From: Candidatus Mancarchaeum sp.
GTDB taxonomy: Archaea > Micrarchaeota > Micrarchaeia > Micrarchaeales > Micrarchaeaceae
Assembly: GCA_027364995.1 (NCBI GenBank)
Contig: DAHXOG010000014.1
Location: forward strand, 1 to 12,695
Length of the DNA: 12,695 nucleotides
Reading direction: 5' to 3'
The number at the start of each line of letters is the position of its first letter. Position 1 is the first letter of the stretch. Both the position numbers and the translations under genes were made by a program. Below, in pieces: positions 6,188 to 12,014 of the stretch. The notes under the pieces were generated by a model. The model was not told where the DNA came from and ran no database searches. It saw only the letters and a program-made list of their open reading frames with translations.

Positions 6188-6859
6188 CTATTCACCCATT
6201 GCGGTATTGAGCCTTTCACCCAATTTTTTCATTGCGCTGGCAAAGAACCTTGGGGCCTGCCATCCTTTTATATTCCATAGGTCCACACAGGCCTGTGTTA
6301 TGGGGACGCAGGAATTTTTAAGCAATTTCTCTTCGATCTCCCTATAGAGAACCTTGTCCGGTTTAAGCACTATGAGATCTGCATAATCCGAATGGCTTGA
6401 TAGCGCAGCTTTTGGAAAGCGGCGTTCAAGTTCTTTCAATGCAAAATCAGTCGCATATACATAAACCTCTCCGTACCCTGCTATATCGTTTCCGAATGCA
6501 AATGAATACGCGCTGTATGCAGTAAAAGCTATTCCTTCAGGCATCTTTGCTTCTATATTTTGCACCCCAATTCCTGTAAAAGTGGAATATGCTATAGACC
6601 TGCTGAGCTTTCGCGTCGCAGCCCAGTACATCAGCGCCTTTTCAAAATCGGTCAAAGCAAAAGAGCGCCTGGATATTGACGCTGCACCTATTGAAGCAAG
6701 CGCCCTTATCGCGATATTTACTGTATTCGGTGAAATGTGCAGTACGCGGGCTACGGAATTTGCACTGAAGTTAACATTTCCTGCAAGGTAATTTTCCAGT
6801 ACGTGCCTATATATTGCATTTGAGGCCCCTGCACCTCTGGCCTTTGTATTTATTGCCAT
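6188..6859 (-). CDS. AbiEi-like antitoxin/repressor with N-terminal wHTH
   Basis: A 223-residue protein. Residues about 31-70 form a winged helix-turn-helix (FSANSVARVLHISPNTVNIA, then a wing SISRRSFAL). The rest resembles AbiEi-type antitoxins: a GIAFTAYSAYSFAFG segment, a VYVYATD strand, and near the C-terminus PITQACVDLWNIKGW, comparable to the PVQTYLDL-like helix of that family. AbiEi proteins repress their own operon and neutralise the AbiEii nucleotidyltransferase, encoded here 2 bases downstream. The ATG at 6859 sits about 25 bases from a TATA box, suggesting a leaderless transcript. The repeated operator array at 6863-6977 fits autoregulation. Confidence 0.7.
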   Translation of the reverse strand: MAINTKARGAGASNAIYRHVLENYLAGNVNFSANSVARVLHISPNTVNIAIRALASIGAASISRRSFALTDFEKALMYWAATRKLSRSIAYSTFTGIGVQNIEAKMPEGIAFTAYSAYSFAFGNDIAGYGEVYVYATDFALKELERRFPKAALSSHSDYADLIVLKPDKVLYREIEEKLLKNSCVPITQACVDLWNIKGWQAPRFFASAMKKLGERLNTAMGE

Positions 6860-6862
6860 AAT

Positions 6863-6990
6863 ATCCTATTTTTAATAGCATATATATAAATATTATCCTA
6901 ATATTTAAGGATAAACTGTAAACATTATCCTATTTTATTTTAGCAATATCTAAATATCATCCTAATTTTAAAGGATAAAAAGCACTGATC
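6863..6990. repeat. Operator array: four ATCCTA sites at exact 32-bp period (64-bp duplication)
   Basis: ATCCTA occurs at 6863, 6895, 6927 and 6959, each exactly 32 bp apart. Units 2 and 4 are closely alike and each holds an inverted repeat with an 8-bp spacer: ATCCT/AGGAT at 6895-6912 and 6959-6976. Units 1 and 3 are also alike (ATCCTATTTT, then TAGCA, then TAAATAT). The array is therefore two copies of a 64-bp block. A 32-bp step is about three helical turns, so proteins bound at the sites would face the same side of the DNA. It overlaps and lies upstream of the AbiE-like promoter, fitting cooperative repression. Confidence 0.7.
6879..6892 (-). promoter_or_regulatory. TATA box of the toxin-antitoxin operon
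   Basis: On the minus strand the sequence TTTATATATATG is centred about 25 bases before the ATG at 6859, the spacing of a leaderless archaeal promoter. It lies between the first and second ATCCTA sites, so a protein on either site could block TBP/TFB. Confidence 0.6.
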
Positions 6991-7066
6991 AAAGAGCGTG
7001 CCGGTCCCTAAGCCCTGGCCTGTATGCCTTTTGGCAGAAAAGGATCTTTTTATATTTCTCCATTTA

Positions 7067-7086
7067 ATATACCTAAATAGGCATAT
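7067..7086. promoter_or_regulatory. 20-bp near-palindrome, possible operator
   Basis: ATATACCTAAATAGGCATAT is a palindrome with one mismatched pair, around a CCTA-AA-TAGG core. A TATA-like tctttttatattt lies about 20 bases upstream (about 7046-7058), and the truncated ABC-2 permease lies downstream. It may be the remaining control region of the lost transporter operon. The stretch 6991-7145 holds no gene. Confidence 0.3.
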
Positions 7087-7145
7087 ATTAGATAATAAAA
7101 TAAACATGTAGGATAAGCCCATAGCACAACCAGGTAACAGGATAA

Positions 7146-7526
7146 AGCCGAACACGTAAAAACAAAGCCGGCTTGTTCGTGGCTTTCGGGTTCATGCTCC
7201 TCATAGGCTTTGTATTCATATCAATAGGGCTTATACTGGCTTCAGTAATGACAGACATGCAGGGCTTCGGCCTAATACTAAACCTGCTCGTATTCCCTAT
7301 ATTCTTCTTGTCTGGAGCTATATACCCTGTCAGCGCGCTTCCTGGATTCATAAGATATGTAACATACGTCAATCCTCTTACGTACGGAGTTGACGGGATG
7401 CGTGGCGCGCTTCTAGGAGTTTCCGTGTTCCCTGTATTGATGGATGCATTGGTGCTGGGCGCAATAGCGCTAGTTATGCTGGCTTTGGGCGCATACTCGT
7501 TCTCAAAGGCAAAAGCAGTGGCATAA
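7146..7526 (+). pseudogene. ABC-2 type transporter permease, C-terminal remnant
   Basis: The frame is open from 7146 and clearly protein-like from about 7170. It encodes the last ~120 residues of an ABC-2 (DrrB/NodJ-type) permease: LLIGFVFISIGLILASVMTD, QGFGLILNLLVFPIFFLSGA, IYPVSALPGFIRYVTYVNPL, then TYGVDGMRGALLG and a final hydrophobic helix. The FLSGxxYPxxxLP and YxNPLTYxxDxxR signatures are typical. Full-length permeases are about 250 residues with six TM helices; the first half is missing and no good start codon exists (the earliest candidate is a TTG at 7173). No ATP-binding partner gene lies nearby. Its stop is 6 bases from the convergent phosphorylase gene. Probably dead. Confidence 0.8.
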
Positions 7527-7532
7527 AAGCAG

Positions 7533-8297
7533 TCAGAACAGCCCAGCAAGCCTTGCCATTTTCGGATATGTGCTTCGGTATTCTGCCTTGACAAATCCGG
7601 ACCAGCCTTCAACGTTCAAAATGTCCGAAACCACAAAAAGTGCTGCTGCCTTTACCTTTCTCTTCTTTGCAACGGCAAACAATGCAGCAGCTTCCATCTC
7701 TACAGTAGTTATGCCTTCTCTGGAATAGCGCTTTACCTCTTCCACGGTCTCCATGTAAGGCGCGTCTATGGTCCATGTCGGACCGCTGTGAAAGTCAATG
7801 CCCTTATTCTCCATTATTCCTTTTATCCTTGAGGTTAGCTCCATGTCTGGCTCAACGTACATGGAGCTTTTAAGGTAGTGGTGGGAAACGCCCTCGTCCC
7901 GTAGTGCCTTGGCGCAAAGAATAAGGTCACCTATTTTCATACAAGTATCCAGTGTTCCAGCGGTGCCCATTATGACAAACTCTTTTACACCAGCTACTAT
8001 GAGCTCCTCCGCAGCAACTGCCGTCATTGGGGCCCCTATGCCTATGTAAACTAGCAGCCTTCCTTTTCCAAACTCGTATATGCCCAAAGGATTGACTATT
8101 GATTTCAGGGCCTTTGCCTCTTCAAGCCTGTAAGCTTTTCTGAAGCTTTCCAGCATAGCGTTTGAGTATATCATTACTGCCTTTTTGTATCCCTTGCCTT
8201 TCACGGCCTTCTTCATGCTGTTGAACAATTGATTAGGGCTGTACAACGGTCTAAACCTATGCTTTCCTGCAGTCTTCGGAAAATTTTGCCCTTCCAT
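7533..8297 (-). CDS. Nucleoside phosphorylase (uridine/purine phosphorylase family)
   Basis: A 254-residue PNP_UDP_1-family protein. Signatures in order: GIGAPMTAVAAEEL (86-99), GTAGTLD (111-117), the active-site VEMEAAALFAVA (199-210) that binds ribose through Glu and Met, and the base-binding VVSD (222-225). It splits ribonucleosides with phosphate to a base and ribose 1-phosphate, a salvage step in the cytosol. Layout is closest to uridine phosphorylases, but base preference cannot be settled by eye. The ATG at 8297 lies 26 bases from a TATA-like element (AATAATAATAAG, 8330-8319), suggesting a leaderless message. It converges on the permease remnant. Confidence 0.9.
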   Translation of the reverse strand: MEGQNFPKTAGKHRFRPLYSPNQLFNSMKKAVKGKGYKKAVMIYSNAMLESFRKAYRLEEAKALKSIVNPLGIYEFGKGRLLVYIGIGAPMTAVAAEELIVAGVKEFVIMGTAGTLDTCMKIGDLILCAKALRDEGVSHHYLKSSMYVEPDMELTSRIKGIMENKGIDFHSGPTWTIDAPYMETVEEVKRYSREGITTVEMEAAALFAVAKKRKVKAAALFVVSDILNVEGWSGFVKAEYRSTYPKMARLAGLF

Positions 8298-8316
8298 GCT
8301 TTAAGCATTGCAATAA

Positions 8317-8330
8317 GACTTATTATTATT
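8317..8330 (-). promoter_or_regulatory. TATA-like element of the phosphorylase gene
   Basis: Minus-strand AATAATAATAAGTC centred 26 bases before the ATG at 8297. The 185-bp gap 8298-8482 shows no convincing gene. Confidence 0.4.
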
Positions 8331-8482
8331 TTTGTGTAGAAATGCATATGAAAAATGGGCAGGAGTTTTGTATAAATACGAATTTCTTAATCAGAAAAAT
8401 CCAGTAAAATGGGCGAAAAATATATGGGAGAATCTCTGCCGGAAGCTGCGCTTGTGCAAGCAGCCGTGCATACCGGTAATGC

Positions 8483-9358
8483 CTATGCCGAATTGGAAAG
8501 CCAGCTTATCACGATTATGCCAGCCACTATGAGGATGCCTCCGAAAATCTCCACAGGGTAGAAGCTGCCTATTATTACGCTGCCGAGAAGCACCAGGAGC
8601 GTATCCGAATACTCGAAATCGTTTATGAAGTTCCTCTTAATCAGCATATTGGCCTTGCCCCTAGCTTTTGTCATTTTCATAGCACGCAGCTCCATGACAG
8701 AAGCGAAGGCAAAAGCAAAGCCTCCAAAAATTCCCAAAGCAAAATAAATGTTCAGGGCATAAACTGGCCAGGCAAAGAACAAGCCCGTGGCAATCAGGAA
8801 TATTGGCTGGAAAAGCATCTTCGTGCCTATACTGTACTTCTTTATCCTGTAAAATTCCATGTAATACCCTATCCCTGCAAATACGGTTATAAGGAATATG
8901 AATGGCAGCGTGCTGAGCTGGAACCTGTATCCGTTGCTTTCGGCATAGAATATTCCAATAATTATTAGCAGCACGCCCATGAGCAGCATTGCAGTTTGCC
9001 CGAGCTTCAGGGATCTTCTGTACTTAATTGCATCTATGGCAAAAAACACGAGTGCCGACAGCCCGATTAGGGGGTATATGCTGGCCAGCGTGTAGCTCTT
9101 GTAAGCTATAAGGAGCGGCAACGTGTATGCAGTAATCATAAATGCCGTTATGATGCCGAATGCGTATTGTCCTTTGGTCTCTGCTTTGACTCTAAGCCTG
9201 AAAACGAACTTCGTGGCAATGAAGCCTATCAGTATTCCGAACCCTATGGAGATTATTGCATAACTGAGGGGCAGGCTTCTAACTACTACGTAATCTATTG
9301 TGCCATTTACTGCATAAAGCATTACACTGGCCATCATCAACGTAAACGTGCTCCTCAT
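8483..9358 (-). CDS. EamA/DMT-superfamily transporter, ten TM segments
   Basis: A 291-residue, strongly hydrophobic protein with about ten membrane segments arranged as two sets of five, the layout of EamA/DMT carriers. Between helices are short basic loops (FRLRVKAETKGQ, KYRRSLKLG, YRIKKYSIG). The YPLIGLSALVFF segment in the first half recalls the conserved DMT helix 4; in the second half the counterpart reads FQPIFLIATGLFF. Such proteins export or import metabolites such as amino acids or nucleosides; the substrate is unknown. A TATA-like element at 9395-9405 would give a short leader before the ATG at 9358. It lies 185 bp upstream of the phosphorylase gene, both on the minus strand. Confidence 0.7.
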   Translation of the reverse strand: MRSTFTLMMASVMLYAVNGTIDYVVVRSLPLSYAIISIGFGILIGFIATKFVFRLRVKAETKGQYAFGIITAFMITAYTLPLLIAYKSYTLASIYPLIGLSALVFFAIDAIKYRRSLKLGQTAMLLMGVLLIIIGIFYAESNGYRFQLSTLPFIFLITVFAGIGYYMEFYRIKKYSIGTKMLFQPIFLIATGLFFAWPVYALNIYFALGIFGGFAFAFASVMELRAMKMTKARGKANMLIKRNFINDFEYSDTLLVLLGSVIIGSFYPVEIFGGILIVAGIIVISWLSNSA

Positions 9359-9392
9359 GCAACCAAGTCAGAATACGCAGATAAGTCGTGAA

Positions 9393-9405
9393 ATGCAATA
9401 TAAAT
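9393..9405 (-). promoter_or_regulatory. TATA-like element of the transporter gene
   Basis: Minus-strand AATTTATATTGC, about 42 bases before the ATG at 9358, predicting a leader of roughly 15-18 bases. The same AT-rich core could also serve the plus strand towards the 9540 gene. Confidence 0.4.
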
Positions 9406-9530
9406 TCTTTATGCTGTTGCAAAAGGCCAGGATCACAAAACAGGCTGAGCAGCCGCAAAAGCGAAAAGGCTAAAACGTTTGCCAGCCAACTATGGAAGGG
9501 CATTCGGCCTCTCTCCATTGCAAACAAAAA

Positions 9531-9535
9531 GGTGG
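9531..9535 (+). promoter_or_regulatory. Shine-Dalgarno site deciding the 9540 start
   Basis: GGTGG four bases before the ATG at 9540. The longer in-frame ATG at 9492 has no such site. Confidence 0.55.
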
Positions 9536-9539
9536 AAAG

Positions 9540-9839
9540 ATGGCCAAAAAAGAAATGAAGTGGGTAAGCATAACTTCGCCTTCGGGCGATGCGAATCTAT
9601 TCGCCCTAGATGGCAAAAAATACCGCATAATGGGAACGCTGAAGGAGAATTCGGACTACGGCGAATGCAAGCGCCTGTGCAGGGTATCTAATCTGGATTC
9701 CAGGGGCGAAGAAGAGTTTGCTGTGATTTCAGCTTTCATCAGGACCGAAAATGGCTCATTCGTCCAAAGCAAGGCGATATTGTCAAAGCCTGTAAGCGAC
9801 GCGAGCTCAGCAATGGAAATGTTTGAAAGCACGAGATAA
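9540..9839 (+). CDS. Small soluble protein, unknown family (99 aa)
   Basis: I start it at the ATG at 9540, after GGTGG at 9531, giving MAKKEMKWVSITSPSGDANL; an upstream in-frame ATG at 9492 would add 16 unremarkable residues. The 99-residue product is mixed charged, with alternating strand-like segments (KWVSITSP, KKYRIMGTL, EEFAVISAFIRT, SFVQSKAILSK) suggesting a small all-beta fold, perhaps a barrel, and an acidic C-terminal helix. Two cysteines (ECKRLCRV) could bind metal or form a disulfide. No TM segment or signal peptide. I do not recognise a family. It converges on the minus-strand membrane gene, with two hairpins between or at the ends. Confidence 0.65.
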   Translation: MAKKEMKWVSITSPSGDANLFALDGKKYRIMGTLKENSDYGECKRLCRVSNLDSRGEEEFAVISAFIRTENGSFVQSKAILSKPVSDASSAMEMFESTR

Positions 9840-9852
9840 CCTGCGTTAACTC

Positions 9853-9900
9853 ATGCACGTTGCATAAATGTCAATAGAAGCTACCTTCGGGCGTAGCTTC
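9853..9900. terminator. Paired hairpins between convergent genes
   Basis: A strong hairpin, GAAGCTAC/GTAGCTTC with an 8-base loop, spans 9877-9900. A smaller one, ATGCA/TGCAT around a CGT loop, spans 9853-9865. The first lies in the last codons of the minus-strand gene (the stop is at 9873-9871). The second is in the short gap after the plus-strand gene. Being symmetric, both could shape the 3' ends of either transcript. No T run follows, so this is a candidate 3'-end structure and not a standard archaeal terminator. Confidence 0.4.
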
Positions 9901-10401
9901 AGAGCCATAAGCGTTTCCCTCTTCCAGGCTCTTTGCCCTTTCCCTTCTTTCGGCTGCAAGCTTCTCGTTCTTCCTTTTAGAACGGACGGAAATAACTGCG
10001 AGCGAGGCTGTAAAAACTGAAACTGCCCCTGCAGCAGCGGCAACGATTAGACTGCTTCCAGAGGCAACGTAAAATGTCGCAACCCCTGCATCAATACCTG
10101 TAATGGCGCCGTTTATGTAAGAGAAAACTCTTGCGTTGCTGGCGAATCTTTTGTGCTGGTCGGCAAGGTCGTTGTAGAACTGCGCCTCCTTTGCCATCAG
10201 CGCCTTTTTGGTTTCTTCATATCTGCCAGTGCCTATGGCATTGATGCTCTCGCGCTGCAGCTTTACGAGTTCGTTGTAATGCAAGTCTGTCTTTATCTGG
10301 CCATCATCAATTTTCCTGAGCATTCCGAATAAGCCCCATTTGTGCTTGTCTGCATCCTTTTGCCCTTCAATTCCCGCCTGCTGCTTCTGCATAAAAATCA
10401 T
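9871..10401 (-). CDS. Membrane protein with cytosolic helical region and two-TM hairpin, unknown family
   Basis: A 176-residue protein. Residues 1-90 are polar and helical with heptad-like spacing (LHYNELVKLQRESINAIG, then EETKKALMAKEAQFYNDLAD), likely a coiled coil. Residues about 93-115 and 117-139 are hydrophobic and rich in small residues (GSSLIVAAAAGAVSVFTASL), likely a TM hairpin with a short turn. The tail is highly charged (SKRKNEKLAAERRERAKSL) and ends acidic. The start is the ATG at 10401, near a TATA box; an alternative ATG at 10392 is in frame. I do not recognise the family. It is convergent with the 9540 gene. Confidence 0.65.
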   Translation of the reverse strand: MIFMQKQQAGIEGQKDADKHKWGLFGMLRKIDDGQIKTDLHYNELVKLQRESINAIGTGRYEETKKALMAKEAQFYNDLADQHKRFASNARVFSYINGAITGIDAGVATFYVASGSSLIVAAAAGAVSVFTASLAVISVRSKRKNEKLAAERRERAKSLEEGNAYGSEATPEGSFY

Positions 10402-10429
10402 TGCAATGATAACATTTGCCGCGTTCCTA

Positions 10430-10441
10430 ATATTTATATTT
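10430..10441 (-). promoter_or_regulatory. TATA box of the 10401 gene
   Basis: Minus-strand AAATATAAATAT, centred about 34 bases before the ATG at 10401, giving a short leader of roughly 7 bases. The 10402-10529 gap otherwise shows nothing. Confidence 0.5.
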
Positions 10442-10544
10442 GAAGTTTGGCACTTCTCTAGCCATAAGCCTCAATGATGCTTTCTGAAAAGGCTTTACCA
10501 AGCCTAACGCCAAGAAGCACAAGTCTGCTATGCAAAATTTCAAT

Positions 10545-10553
10545 CTAAATATC
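10545..10553 (+). promoter_or_regulatory. TATA box of the deoxynucleotidase gene
   Basis: CTAAATATC centred 26 bases before the GTG at 10575. It lies inside the longer in-frame ORF from 10530, which argues that the longer start is not used. Confidence 0.5.
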
Positions 10554-10574
10554 TTTTTGTGGCAAATACTGATT

Positions 10575-11144
10575 GTGGAAAGTGACACGATAGCCATAGA
10601 CCTTGACGACACAATAGCCGACTCTTCAGCGATCGCTCTTGAAATAATACGAAAGGAATACGTCCCTGATGCGTCATTTGAAAAGTGGAAATACTATAGC
10701 ATAGAAAAAAGCTTTGGCATAGCCGAAGTGCATGCCAGAAGCATATGCAGCCGCGCATGGGAAAACCCGGAAAGGATAAAGCTTGTAGATCCTTCAATAC
10801 CTAAAGTAGTAGACGCCCTGAGGAAAACGCATAATATATACATAGTCACGGCCACGATCGGCGAAGAATCCTCTTTCATTCCCTGGCTGGAAAGAAAGCA
10901 CGTAAGCTTCGACAAAGTATTACATGTATCCAATATGGCCGAAAAGGCATTGCTAAACAAGAAGCACGGAATAGGCTTTTACATAGATGACAGCCAGCTC
11001 GTAGCCGAATCCGTTGCCGCAGCAGGAAGGGTTGCGCTGCTCCTAAGGAAAAGCTGGAATGCGGATTTTTTTGACAGCGACAGGAACAAGAGCATAGTAA
11101 AGGTGCGCAACTGGAAGGAGATAGGCGATTTCTTCATGGGTTGA
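10575..11144 (+). CDS. 5'(3')-deoxyribonucleotidase-like HAD phosphatase (NT5C family)
   Basis: From the GTG at 10575 the product has 189 residues and begins MESDTIAIDLDDTIADSSAI, carrying HAD motif I DLDDT with the nucleophile D9 and the acid-base D11. Motif II is VTAT, the motif III Lys lies in EKALLNKKHG, and motif IV is FYIDDS. This fits the NT5C family, which removes phosphate from deoxynucleoside monophosphates and so tempers dNTP pools. The ATG at 10530 would add 15 residues not expected before motif I, and the TATA box at 10545 would lie inside it, so GTG is preferred. A P-loop nucleotide kinase-like gene follows 54 bases later, supporting a role in nucleotide metabolism. Confidence 0.85.
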   Translation: MESDTIAIDLDDTIADSSAIALEIIRKEYVPDASFEKWKYYSIEKSFGIAEVHARSICSRAWENPERIKLVDPSIPKVVDALRKTHNIYIVTATIGEESSFIPWLERKHVSFDKVLHVSNMAEKALLNKKHGIGFYIDDSQLVAESVAAAGRVALLLRKSWNADFFDSDRNKSIVKVRNWKEIGDFFMG

Positions 11145-11169
11145 ACTTGCGCCGGTTTTCCGCAAAAGG

Positions 11170-11180
11170 AATAAATATTT
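11170..11180 (+). promoter_or_regulatory. TATA box of the P-loop kinase gene
   Basis: AATAAATATTT, centred 24 bases before the ATG at 11199, the spacing of a leaderless promoter. The kinase therefore seems to have its own promoter despite the short gap to the deoxynucleotidase gene. Confidence 0.6.
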
Positions 11181-11198
11181 CCGATTCCAAGCACAACC

Positions 11199-11903
11199 AT
11201 GGCATTCAAGGTAATCATAGACGGCAAGCCCTGTTCCGGCAAATCCACAATTGCAGGGGAGGTGGAGAAGCTGCTAAGGGAAAAGGGCACAAGCGCGATA
11301 GATGCAAAATCCTACGCAATGGAAAAGGGCTTCCTCTCAGGATTCCTGAAAAAATTTGCATTAGGCGAAATAGAATCGTACCGCTCATTTCTGTATACTG
11401 CCGCTTATCACGTCCTGAGCTACGCCGCGCAGGAAGCGAGCGCATGGAAGAACAGCAAGAAATACGAAGTTGTTCTTATGCAAAAATCGCCATATTCATT
11501 CTCTTTCATGATGGATGCAGCGAGAAACGTTTCCGGGAAAGAACCGAAACATGAGAAATTCAGTCTTCTCACCGGGGTGATAAAGGCTTGGGCTGGCACC
11601 GTGAGGCCGGACTTGTTCATATATCTTACTGCGGATTTGGAAACCTTAAAGGAGAGGTTCAAGCACAGGTCGGAAGGAAGGGACAGAGTGCATGCGCAAA
11701 TGATAGAGGAAGGTGATTCTAGCCACTTGAAGCTGTTCAGGGGCTACACGCGCAACAATCTGAGCGTTATAAAAAATAATTCAAGCGTAAAGGATGGAGC
11801 CGCAAGCGTAACTGCAGCAATAATGGAAGCGTATTCTGCGTCAAAATTGCAGGGGGCCAAAGCGGCTGAGCTTGCCAGGAGCGAAAGCGCAGATAAGCAG
11901 TAG
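11199..11903 (+). CDS. Deoxynucleoside/thymidylate kinase-like P-loop protein
   Basis: A 234-residue P-loop protein. Walker A is GKPCSGKST (9-17). A central strand reads VVLMQKSPYSFSF (about 91-103), at the place of the ERS/DRY motif of deoxynucleoside and thymidylate kinases. RPDLFIYLTADLETLKERFKHR holds the strand-helix element before the LID, and KHRSEGRDR supplies the LID arginines. Such enzymes transfer phosphate from ATP to (deoxy)nucleosides or dTMP. The tail after about 205 is Ala-rich and charged, perhaps disordered. The QKS in place of ERS or DRY is unusual. Length is somewhat above the usual 200-215. Nucleotide-kinase class likely; substrate open. Confidence 0.75.
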   Translation: MAFKVIIDGKPCSGKSTIAGEVEKLLREKGTSAIDAKSYAMEKGFLSGFLKKFALGEIESYRSFLYTAAYHVLSYAAQEASAWKNSKKYEVVLMQKSPYSFSFMMDAARNVSGKEPKHEKFSLLTGVIKAWAGTVRPDLFIYLTADLETLKERFKHRSEGRDRVHAQMIEEGDSSHLKLFRGYTRNNLSVIKNNSSVKDGAASVTAAIMEAYSASKLQGAKAAELARSESADKQ

Positions 11904-12003
11904 CCAATGCATTTCAAAGGTAGCATATGAACGGAATTTCAAAGGTTTGCACTGGATTCAGCAGCGTGTGCAATGCGCTTTTAGTCCACTTTAGTAGTTT
12001 CGC

Positions 12004-12009
12004 GAGGTG
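12004..12009 (+). promoter_or_regulatory. Shine-Dalgarno site of the exonuclease-like gene
   Basis: GAGGTG five bases before the ATG at 12015, complementary to the archaeal 16S tail. It marks a leadered message, unlike the leaderless genes nearby. No TATA box was identified in 11904-12003. Confidence 0.6.
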
Positions 12010-12014
12010 CTGAA

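Noticed and set aside
6863..6990. CRISPR-like regular repeats
   Set aside because: The repeated part is short and imperfect, units 1/3 and 2/4 are near copies, and there are no distinct spacers or cas genes.
8332..8532. Plus-strand ORF before the transporter 3' end
   Set aside because: No start or ribosome site, no recognisable motif, and it overlaps the end of the DMT-type transporter gene.
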